Below, in pieces: positions 12,401-24,400 of a stretch of 42,737 nucleotides of DNA. Under the pieces are notes generated by a model. The model was not told the DNA's origin. It was given only the letters and a program-made list of their open reading frames with translations, and searched no databases. The stretch comes from Priapulus caudatus (Eukaryota > Priapulida > Priapulimorpha > Priapulimorphida > Priapulidae). Numbering within the stretch: the first letter of the stretch is position 1; each line of letters begins with the position of its first letter. Position numbers and translations under genes: made by a program. The stretch spans positions 10,474 to 53,210 of the forward strand of contig NW_014578137.1 in the NCBI RefSeq assembly GCF_000485595.1, written 5' to 3'.

Positions 12401-15400
12401 ATAACGGATAAAAACTTGAAATGAGAATTGACTATATTTGGCAATCACCGAATATATATATATATATATATATATATAAGTATGGCTTTAGTATAGTATA
12501 TATCTGGCGTCTTCTTTGATGATTAATATTACCTATACTTATATATATAGTTATATACTCACGGTTTTCGGAGTATACATAAGAGGCATAGTGGGCGCAC
12601 CACCGTGGTCAAATTAAACATCGCCGATTCGCCTGAAATGGTTCCTGTAGTGGTTACCCGCCGCGTTGCTCGAAAAGTAGTGGTCAGCCCAAAATCATAC
12701 TAGATCACCACGTGCTTCTGGCATATTTAGATGAACATGTGCGTTTATCGAGTCATGATTGTTCATCGTGCCTACGGCACCTTTGAATCCATCATTGACA
12801 TTTTTTGTATATACCAAACTGGCCATTACCTCCTTTGTCTAATTTTCCCTCAGAAGAAACCCTGTATATATATATATATATATATACAGGGGTAGAAATT
12901 AACTTTTGAACAAGGGAGTCCAACGAATCTGACTCCCTACCCTCAAAAAGAGGGAGTCCGCAGCAAAATGAGGGAGTCAGCAGTCCGAGGTTCAAAATTA
13001 AAGCTATTAACAATATTTAACGCATGTGCTTATTTTTAAGATTCATGCAATTGCACGTCTGCCAAATTTTCTTTAGACATTAGCTGAACAAATACAGTAA
13101 TTCCGCGAGGTTGTGCTCCGGAACGAACTAGTTAGTATGGCAGAATTTTCAGGGAGTCACACGGACTCCTGCATATGTTAAATCAGGTAGTCCGACAGTA
13201 AATCAGGGAGTATTTGACTCCGGACTCCCGTTAATTTCGCTACCTGTATACATATATATATATATACTGGCTCCTAATTGTGAAAAGTGGTAACATGTTT
13301 ACAGGTATTATAGTTACTAACCACAGATTCCAGTATAGCATCATTTGCATCAACCAATGCATCGAACATATCATCTATCTCAGTTGCGCCAGTGAGTTTC
13401 ACATTAATGCCTTGATGCTTGAGGATATCAGCGATACTGCAAACAAAAATTTGTATGGTCACAGTTATTTTGTTTTAATCTGTCTGAAAAGATTTTGTAT
13501 CTGTGAACTACTAGGTTGGATAATTTCTAAATATGCAAGAACTGATAATAAAAACAAAATAATGAACTAGCTCTCATTTAATAAAATAGATAGTGTATAA
13601 TGTACAGTATCGGAAGTTTGATTGTTACAGTGTAAGCATTAGTAAAAATATGTCTGAGTTTATCTGTGGCTTACTGTAACCCAATTAAATTTATGTCACC
13701 AATTGTAATGCAAACGCACAGTTTTTTTATTATTAAACATTTAGTATTAGCGTTAAATATATCACAGATGCTAATGATTAGCAAAACTATCAATATAAGT
13801 AGCCACGTCTTTAAACAGTTACACAGCATGCATTGGCTATACTTTTTCAGTAGCCTCTGTCCCTCTACTTGGACCACAGTACGGAAACCAGGAAAGCTTG
13901 AGTAGTAATCATGGTCATCACCGCTGGCTGGCAATTCATTTGATGCTTTAACCCCTTGCAGTGACGTTTTGAGTGCCTCCTACAAAATAAAAAAATAAAA
14001 ATGTCTTACAGCAATTACCACATAGACATATCAAATTGCATATTAATGATAAAAATTTATCAAACTCCAGGAACTAGTTGCAAATCTTAATCCATTGAAA
14101 TAGTAGGGACACACGTGATATTAGTCACACACATGTGCACGCACATACACGCAGGCATGCATGCAAGCACCCACGCAAGCACGCAATTGTAGGGAAGGTC
14201 TTTGATGCCACACGTTACACGTCGGTCAATGATTGTAGACAGTGACGGCCAAAGACGTCGTGTATAATATAGACGGCTTTATTTTAATATATATATATGT
14301 TACACACAAGCATGCACGCACATAACTGTCATAAGCACACACGCAAGCACGCACGCAAGCACACGTGCAAGCACACACTCCCACAAGCAAGCACACAGGC
14401 AAGCTGCAAGCACACACACATGCTCACATGCGTGCAGGATTCGACACTAACCCACGTCCGACCGACCTAGTCGGGTAAATGCTTGGTCCGGTCGCATACA
14501 ACCAGAGTGCTAGTAGCCCGACTGGTCGTGTTAGAATTGGTCATTGGCAAAACATCGAATCTTTATTACGGTGTTCGTGCTTAAAACAATACCTGTCAGT
14601 GTCTAGCTCATTAACCCAACGTGCAACCCAGGGTGCACTGAAAGGTCACCTCTGGCTAGACTGGTTCGCGGCCGCACTGTTTGTCGCAGAGCGAGCACAT
14701 TGTCTAGCAGAGCGTCAGGCCGGGTACCAGTCTACCCTTCGGCAAAAACTATATGGTGGCTTGCTGCCAGCCACAGCAGACGATCGATAAACTGTGCGCC
14801 TGTGTATGCCCGTGGTAGAATATGAATGCTGCACGTGAACTCGGCCCGCGCGCGATAATAATAATCTGTTACAAAATTTCGAAGTGACGAGCGGCGATAC
14901 TTCGAGCGCCATTTCTGTTGACCTGTGATGTACAGATTCCCAGTGTGCATAGCGTATTAGCGTTCGGCTAACTTCGTCATGACGTCATGACTGACAGCAG
15001 GCATACGAAGTTAGCCGAACGCTATGCGCATTGGGAATCTGTACATCACAGGTCAACAGAAATGGCGCTCAAAGTATCGCCGCTCGTCACTTCGAAATTT
15101 TGTAACAGGTTATATTAGTTTAATACAGAGTATTGTGATAAATAGTAAGTCCCAGGATAGCGGAAAAAATGTTCGTGTTTAGAATAAACCCAGTTTGGAA
15201 GTTGTAGTCTCGAAAAATGCACCATAAAACCGCCCTGAGTGAATCACTCAGGGGCTCCTCCAAAGAAAAGAATAGGCTCGCGTTGTAAACCTACTCTTGC
15301 AGGGTTCTCCCCAGGATGAAATTCAAACAGGGGGAAGGGGAGGGGAGGGGGAAATTATAGGGGGAGGGGGGAGGGGGAAAACTAGGGGGGTCCGGGGGGC

Positions 15401-18400
15401 GTGTATTTTTACCGTACGACTAATTAATGCGTAAAATCGCCACCACACCATAGACGGTATTTGGGGTTCTTGTATATATAAGATAGCCGAGTCGGTGTAC
15501 AGTTAGTGGCAGGTTAACTTGTGTACTGTCTGCAGTGCATGCGTGGTACGGTAAAAATACACGCGTCGGATGTCCTGGTCGAACGGCAATTCTTGACGAT
15601 CGATTGCCGCGCTGGCAAACTTTTATTGTGGTGGAATTTAAACGGGGCGGAGGAAATTTAAACGGGGCGCAACAATTCAAACAGGGGGGAGTTTTTCCAA
15701 ACGGGGCGCGCGCGCCCCGTTTGCGCAACGTAGGGAGAACCCTGTCTTGTTGGGTTACATTAATTGTATCCCCCGAACGAACAAGTTCGTGGGATAAACC
15801 TAATGGATTTGGCATCGTCGCGCGCGCCGCCAGGTGGTACGGGAAACTAGTCGGGCAGAAAAGGGAGAGTGGAGTGGGGGTTTGTTCGGCAGAAATGCTT
15901 TCGGCAGGCCGCCAATGGTCGGGTAAATTTGTGCAAGCCCGGAGTCGGCTTGGAATAAAGAATGGTGATGGGGCAGAGAGAGTTTCCTGTTGTGAGCGCT
16001 CTAAGAAAAGGGAGTGATGAAAAAGACTTTGCAGTTCTTCCTGCGATCATCTTCAAATTTTATTGAATTGAAAATGCGTGTTATCCGTAAAAGCGACAGA
16101 CACCTATCGTTTTTTGGTGTGGCGGAGTCCATTCGTTGCCATGGTAACACATTTTTTGTCGAAATGATTCTAGAACCTAGTAATCGCGCACTTTGTGTAA
16201 CCCGATTGTTCATCGAAATTAATGTTTTGAATAAAATATAAAAATTAAAAAATTCTAAAAAGAAAAGAAAAAAAAATATTGCAAAAAAAATATAAAAAAA
16301 AGAAAAAAAGGAGTAATTTGGATATTAAAATTTTGGGTATTTAAATGTGTATTTAAATTTTATGATTGTCAATCAATGATACTATATATTATATAATATA
16401 GCATATTATATAGTAATACGGAACACTGTATATCGGCCAGCTGTTGTCGGCCAAAATTCGATGAAAATCGGGTAATAATCAGCACAAGTTACAGGTCTAA
16501 CAATATTTCACAAAATTGTTGGTTACCATGGCAACGAGACTTTCCCTCCCACACAAAAAAACAATTGGCGTCTTTATGCTTTACCATAACCGCCCCACCT
16601 TCGATGCCAAATTTGAAGATGATCCTGAGATCAAGAGCCCTAAGATGCCGAGAAGAAAATGCCTAAGGTCAAAAGGTCGGAAGCAGTTTCCCGTCGCCAA
16701 GAAAGCGCGAGTAAGTCCAGAAGCGACCTGCGTATGCAAGGCAAGCATAACGCGAATCGAGAATAAACAATATTGCGGAGCTTACTCCACATCCGGGCCT
16801 CCTTGCGGAGATGCCCGTAACTAAGCGCAGAACATAGGCCGCTGAAAGCTGTCCCCAATTGGGTGTATGAAAGGCATATATTGTATATATATAGTATATA
16901 CCATATTACCATCGGCCAGAATGGGTTTTGACCCCTGCTGCCCGCCGCGTGCCCGGAACCCTGTAAACCCCAGAACGGAAAAGGGATTGGTCCCATGACG
17001 CCAATTTGACCAGACGTTTACTACAAAGTTTGTAATTATCATTATTATCATTGAATTATTAATATACTTATAAATTAATTAAGGGTCTTTACGATTAAAA
17101 GGTCTGTCCATTTATGAAACGCCCTAATCCTAATCAACGCAGAATTGTCAAATTCACGATAGTGTACAAAACGCACCTCCCCATTTTGCTGCGTACTCTT
17201 ATTTGTTATCCCTCGTATAGTCTACAAGTATTTAGTAGTATTTTAGGAACATTGGAAACTGGGTGATGTGGTTTAAATTGAAGAAAATGCCTGGATGTAC
17301 AGCAAACACAGAAAGATTTATGGCCATTACTGTTAACTGGCCCAGCGCGTAAAATTCACGTATCTCCTCGAAACCGCCATAAGAATTTAACCACATTTAC
17401 CTCTTACCGGGAGGGTTTCGAACGTGGCCGAAGACGATAAGCTATGTCATAGCCTATATTCCGTCACATTTCTTTTTAACGGTTAATAAACAACATTCAA
17501 CGAACAACAAACAATTCACCACTTGCCTTCGCCAGGTCCAGCCATTGCGGAATTTGCGATCCGTACCTGCCTGCCGACTCTAGGTCCTTAAACGGACAAT
17601 AATTAACGCGACAAAACTCATCGTAAACGAAAGAGGGGGTGGGGGGGGGTAATAACCTGTTCACAGTGAAAATATTCCTCCTAGGGTAACGCAATTCCCA
17701 ATATACTTGCGCACATTCGAGGCAGACCAGTTGTTAACAAACCTTTGTCTTGTGACTTATTTAACTTTACCTCCTGCTCGTACGTCTCTTAACAGAGATA
17801 TCCCATTCATACTAGATCACGGGGGATACCATGCTAGTTGGCGACAACTGCCCCGTTTCCTAGTCTGTATTCTAAGCCATGGGCTATTAGCCTTAAAGCA
17901 CTATAGCCCTCCGCTCCAACCGCAGGGCATAAGTAGAACTTAGCAGGGCGTTGAAACGTAACGTTCGCACCCGAGGCTAAAGTAAGAAATCAGTAAGCAG
18001 CTTAGCAGACAATGTCTGGGCTACCAGCCCTGTTGAACTGAGTGGGAAGATCCTACAGTTAATCATATTACAGACTTTTTCAAGCAAACTAACTAACAGC
18101 CGAATCCGAACTAGGTAATAAGTATATAATAACTTGCGTGTTGCAAAACCATAATAAAAATTGCAAAACCTAAACATAACAAGTCACGATGCTGAACCGC
18201 TGCCCATATGGAATACTGTACGACTTTACTACCGGAGTAAAACCACATTAATTCCCCTCACAGCGTATGAGCAATACGTTTCTGTGTCTACTTTCTGTTT
18301 ATGTTCGTGGAACGGTTAGTTTCACGGTTCAGCCTGATCTCATAAGAGGGTTAAACACACAATGCCTGCCCCTTTTTAAACGAAAAAGATGAATTTCACT

Positions 18401-21400
18401 TTGAATGTTTGTGCTCCCATAGCTAGGCACACCCGGAGCCGAATTTAATACGCCCGATAACGAAGGAGCACAACGTAGCGATTTTTATCGCCCGATCACG
18501 AAGGGGCCACACCGTGACGTAGCCGAATTTGAGAGCGTACCGAGACTCGACAGAACATTTAAACATCACATGATATCAACCAACAACGTCGATTGTAGAA
18601 AAACGATCGGCCCGACAAAAATACGGCCGGTCCCCACGCACTACGAGCGATAACAATAATCGCCGCGTAAATAATCGCCCTGAAAATAGTCTAAATCATT
18701 TTGATACGGCGATTTCGGTCGGGCCGATTAAATTCGGCCGTCGACGGCCTGAACAGGGCCAACACGGGCGGATGTTCTTCGAGCGATTCAAAATTCGCGC
18801 GATCGGGCGATAAAAATCGCTCGTGTGCCCCTACCATAAAGAAAGCAAAATTAGAAACCTCAAATTACGTTATGCTCGTTGAATCACCCTAGGCCTAATA
18901 TACAATCCAGTCTCTGTGTCTATAATTTGACATGGAATAGTAAGTCATGGTTTTTTGTCAAGTACTTGTTATGAAAATAACCCAGCAATATATACCTTTA
19001 AACCTACATTCCTGTAACTGTAATTCTAAGCTTTTTTATAATACGAAGTTCATCTAAACACTAGCATAACACAAAACTTTGCTTTCTATGTGGCCTTAGT
19101 TATATTCAGTCAACTAATATAAAAAATTTCAAAATACAAACTCCTACAAATCTAAACTATCACAAAACACGAATAACATCAACTTATAACTCTAATACTG
19201 CGTACTGTACTAACATAACATAACAACCTCTGTACTTGTAGTAGAGATAGACAAACCGGTTCAACTTAAAACAGAACTTTCACATTTCAGTAAACTGACT
19301 AATAGTCAATCGTTAATTGTATCCCCCGAACGAAGTTCGTGGGGATAACTAATGGGTTTTGCATCATCAGCGCAGCCGCCGCGTAGCGTAGAGATTCTTT
19401 GTGAAAGCTCCTACGGCTGCAAGTTTCTCCTCGGGATCATTTCAAATTTCGAATGAAAGGTGCGTTATCGTAAAGCGAAGACACCTATCGTTTTTGGTGT
19501 GGGCGAAGTCATCGTTGCCCATGGAAACAACATTTTTTGTCGAAATAGGTCTAGAACCATGGTAACTTTCTGCACTTTTACCCGATTGTCATGAAATTAT
19601 ATTTGGTCATTAAAATTTATATTTAAATTAATATTGTATAAAATTGTATTTAAATTAATATTTAAAATATGATTGTCATCAAATATATATATATATATAC
19701 AAATATATATAGACATGTTATATTCGGCCCGTGTGCCAATTCCATGACCAAATCGGTAAAGAAAACAGCAACAAGTTCCACTAGTTTCTACAATATTTCC
19801 ACAAAATGTTGTTACAATGGAAACGATGACCTCTGCCACACAACTAAAAACGAGTTGGCGTCTTCGCTTTACAATAATGTCAACCTTCATGCCAAATTTA
19901 AAGATGAATCCGATGAATCGGGTAAACAAGTTGCTCCGCAGAGCCGACAGCGCTCAACCGTGACGGCAAGTGTTTCTGATGCTAAACCAGGCGCAAACCG
20001 AGTATCAAGAGAGCAACCCTCCCATCCGACCCTTTCTGGCTGGCGTCTCTTCCTCGTTGCTCTCTCATTCTTTCTCTTTCGTTCTCTACGCTCGTGGCTC
20101 TCTCTTTCCACTTTCGGCGCTCTCTCTCTCTCCCTCTCTCTCTCACTCGATCAAACAACTCTCTCTCTCTCTCTCTCTCTCTTGCTCTCTCCTTCCGCTT
20201 CACGGCTCTCATCTCTCCGCTCTCTCCTCGGCTCCGCTCACACTCACTCTCCCATCGTTGTCTCTCTTTCTTTCTTGGGTTTCTCTCTTTCTCTTCTCTC
20301 TCATCCGATCTCTCGTCTCTTCTCTCGTCTCTCTCTCTCTCTCTTCTCTCTCACTACTCGGGATCTTTCTCTTTCTCTCCACTCTATCGACTCGCTCTCT
20401 TTCTCTCTCTCTCTTCTCTCGTCTCTCCTCGTCTCTCTCTCTCTCTCTCCTCTCTCTTCTCTCTCTCCTCTCCTCTCCATCTCTCTCTCTGCTCTCTCAT
20501 CGTCTCTCTCTCTCCATCCTCAACTCTCTCTCTCTCTCTCTCTTCCTCTCCTCCGTCCGCCGGCTCTCTCGTCTCTCCCCCACTCCTTCCCCCTCGATTC
20601 GCTAAGATGAATCTCTCTCTCTCTCTTCAATTTCTCTCCTTTCTCGCAGCGGTATAGTGCGCGGGACGAGGCTGTACGACTGATTGTCTATACAGACTGT
20701 CTGGATTGTCTATCAGAAGTGATTGTCTTATGGTCTTCTAACCCTAGCGAAGACCGGTTTCGTGAAAGCCTAGCAAGGCACAGTAACGTTTTATATAACT
20801 CCTCACATAAATTTTTAACTAATATGTTAATTCGGTGGCCCACTCCGGCCAGCCATGTTATACTATGTTAACTCAGGGTTTCCCAGCAGCGGCCGCGATG
20901 GGTAGAAATTATGAAAATTGCTCTAAAAAGAATGCTGTCCGGCGGACAAAGCTACCTGACAGACTCTACTTGTTCTCCGTGGCAAATGGCACAAAGTAAC
21001 GGAACAAACGCGATAGCCCTGTATTCGACACCTGAGAATGTATCAGGAACCTTCTCGGAGAAATGTTCGTTGGGATCGTTATGAAAGTTTCCACGAGATT
21101 GGCCGCGTACGTTTTGAATGTCTTAAGATTAAAGATGGAAGCTGGAGCTTCCATCGTAATGTTAGTATTAGCAACAACTATTTGCAAGACAGAATAGTCA
21201 AGCCTCTCATCCATTTAAACCTACGCAAGCTACAGGCTGCAAATAGAGAAGGCTGCCACCCTGTAACTAATTAATGCAGGCAAAAATTACAACCAATACT
21301 ATCAACCACCCACATCGCACTGGCAGTGGCCATTAATTAAGTTACATTAACACACTTGACAGATAACAGGAAATGCCACAGAAACAATTATACGATTTAA

Positions 21401-24400
21401 GACATAAACCTCTTCAAGCAAATTTAGCTTTTGGAAATTTCACTGTGTACATTGTAGCCTCATACATCCAGGCAATGTATAAATTCTACTACAACCCCGG
21501 CAAGTTTAACTTCTTTCTAACAGTAAACCAAATCCATGTTTAACCCTCCCTCTTGAGGCGGTCAAAAGGTTATTCAGACAAACTTACTCTTCGCACGTAG
21601 TTGGGAAAGCACCATTTTTGAATGGTCCTTCTCAATAAAAGCCATAAAAATGATAGGTCACCGCTGAAAACAAAAAAGTTTTTCAAATCGCTCCATCACA
21701 CATGTCCTCAGAAAATGTCCTAAAATCTGCCGCTGTGCCCTCATTGACTCTTTGACACCGTGAACCAGGGAAAAAAATATAATTTATTTTGTCAAGGGCT
21801 ACTTTTCATAGTCTCGCGTGCTATGAAAATGCACTCTAAAATTTGGTTTGCATTGAACTCTATGCAAATTTACGGGGGCTCTTTTGGCATTTCGGGCTCT
21901 TTTTGGCATTTCGGGGGCTAAATCGCCCCGAGCCCCCGTGTATTTTTTTCACTGCCTGTGACTCCAATTTCGGCACAGTGATGGCTTTTCCTACCATGAT
22001 GCATACACCGACTATCACGAGCCTAGGTCGAGCCGTTTAGATTTGTGCCGCAATTCTGCATTTCCTCCCTATACCTTAAAGCCGCACTATGCGCCATCTA
22101 TACATGCTAATTTCTCCAGTACTACGACTAGCAAATACTTCATGTCATGCAGAATCCTACTACCTTATGACAAAAATAAACTCTAGTTCCTCCCCATTTC
22201 ACTGCGCGTTCTGTCTTATAAAAGGCATTTGAAAATACCTCAATGTTGTTCAAAATCTCCGGATGTTAGTTTTTGACCAGTTTCGCGTTGCTCTCCAAGC
22301 AACCGGCAGCGGTGCTGCGGTACAGCGGTACGGGTGTTAGCAAAGATTAAAAAAAACATGTACGTCACCTACCGCTTCAAGGCTAAATTGTTTGGAAAAC
22401 AAGTCGGCGTTGGCGCCAGATTATCAGATTTCGCACCTCTTTCTTTGTCGGTTTTAACAAAACGCGCGAGTGAGGAGGAAACTTAGAGTTTATTTTGCCA
22501 TAAAAACAGTAGTTGTGAATTATGCATGAACAAGTATTTGCTAGTCTAGTACTGAAGAAATTAGCGTTTGGATGCGCATAGTGCGGCTTTAAGTTAAAGC
22601 CTCACAATGCGCATCCAAACGCTAATTTCTACAGTACTAGACTAGCAAATACTTCGTGGCATGCATAATCACACTACCTTATGACAAAATAAACTCTAGT
22701 TCCTCCCATTTGACTGCGCGTTGTCTCATAAAAAGTATTTGAAAATACCTCCAATGTTTTTCAAATTCTCCGATGTTGTTGACACGTTTCCGTTGCTCTG
22801 CCAGGCAACCGTCCAGCGGGTGTAGCAAAGATTTCTACGGCCCGTGTGCGTTTTTCGCTTGCACGCTGCTAGCGCAATGTTCGCGCTGTTAGCGATATCA
22901 AGCCTAAAATCAATACGTTATTTTCACGTTTATTACGCTGCCTATTTTTACTTTCTCAATAGTCTTTGATGTTACATATAAAGCAGTTCACATACGATTT
23001 ATTCATGAATATTTACTCTTGATACCTGGTACAACCTTTAGAAACGTTGCCGTTTTCTTTTCTTTTCCGAATCAGTGAATGCACTTCTGCGTTTGGATCG
23101 TTTCGATTGTCTGTCCATATTTCCAGCATCTTCCATTACTACTGCCGCCACTATGCAACTGGTTTACCCGGGACAAACAATTCCTTGCTCAACACCCTAT
23201 ATATACGCTATATTACTCCTCGACGAAAATTGTTTACCAACTTGTAAACGCCATTTTTCGCTAGTGAGCGGGCACAATGTATTTCCAAGTGTAGGGGTGG
23301 GCAGGTTGCACGCGGTTGCAAACCGCCATTTTTCGTTCTTTGCGCTAGCGCGGTTTGCAACCTGCCCACCCCTCCACTTAGAAATACATTGTGCCCGCTC
23401 ACTAGCGAAAAATGGCGGTTACAAGTTGGTAAACAATCTTCGTCGACGAGTAATATAGCAAGTACAACATTTAAGCGTTAGTTTGCGGTTTACTTTTAGT
23501 GTTTCTAGTAACTTAAGACATTTGTGCAGCAGAGAATGGCATACCGAAGAAGTTATTGACTGCAAAAAAGTTGTCTTTGCTTACTCCCTGGAAATTGCCA
23601 TAGTATGTTCTACAGCCCAGCGGAGGAGCGGAGGGCTATAGATTTATTATAATAGTGCTAGAGCTAGGGCTATGTATCATAAATCAGTAGTAGTACTAGT
23701 ACGGTACTATAAATCACAGTGTGATAAAACTATTACGTGAATTTTACATCAGTGGTTTGATTAAAATATGCGATTGAAGTGAGACTGATAATTACTTGAT
23801 ATGATCGACGTAAACAGTCACATGCGCAGACATGGTGTCATTGGTGATGTAATTGTACAGTGTACTCAGTCAGTTAGACCGAATAATTCTGTCCCATATA
23901 ACCTTTTTTATATTTTGGTGAGGGTTATTGGGACAGAACAGGGGTTCATTGAAATTTCGTGAGATCGCATGCAAAATGCATGCGCTGCGAATGCGGCCCG
24001 TACCCTGCTATTGGCGCGAAAAAAAACCAACCTACATTCACGTCAATTGTTATTCACTTCTTAAAAGATCGTTTTAAGAATCTTTAGTAAATTACGTTCG
24101 CCATTTACAAACAATCAGATCAATCAGAGCGAGTCTATCAGCCCTCCGGCAGCGCCACAGATACAAGCGAGAACCAGGGGCTTTTGTAAGCCTCGCTCTG
24201 ATTGGTCTGATTCTTTGTAAATGGCGAACGTAATTTACTAAAGTTAAATGAAGCGGGGTTTCTGAAAAACGATCTTTTAAGAAGTGAATAACAATTGAAG
24301 TGAATGTATACACATATCAGTAGCAAGGTAAAGCCATGTAGAAGGGAAGGGTAGGTTTTTTCCGCGCCAATAGCGGCGTACGGGCCGCATTCGCATCGCA

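Larger units (their letters stand above)
14865..15766. mobile_element. Foldback element E1, with a nested hAT-like insertion
   Basis: Arms of over 100 bp at about 14865-14970 and 15005-15112 are near-perfect inverted copies (for example CAGATTCCCAGTGTGCATAG against the reverse of its partner). The right arm extends through GCCCTGAGTGAATCACTCAG to TTGTTGGGTTACATTAATTG, which matches the end of E2. The left outer arm is missing. The right arm is interrupted at 15300-15744 by another element. Confidence 0.85.

Noticed and set aside
14226-14417. Cys-rich 63-codon ORF resembling a small secreted peptide
   Set aside because: Comes from the CACA/GCAAGCAC microsatellite.
15535-16017. 160-codon plus-strand ORF
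   Set aside because: Crosses the palindrome, the end of the 15300 element, the E1 remnant and the start of family C, so it cannot be one gene.
19669-20610. 313-codon ORF, the longest in the window
   Set aside because: It is Ser/Leu-rich and produced by the (CT)n tract; all three frames stay open there and it has no conserved domain pattern.
23047-23458. Overlapping ORFs on both strands
   Set aside because: Mirror products of the 253-bp hairpin arms.
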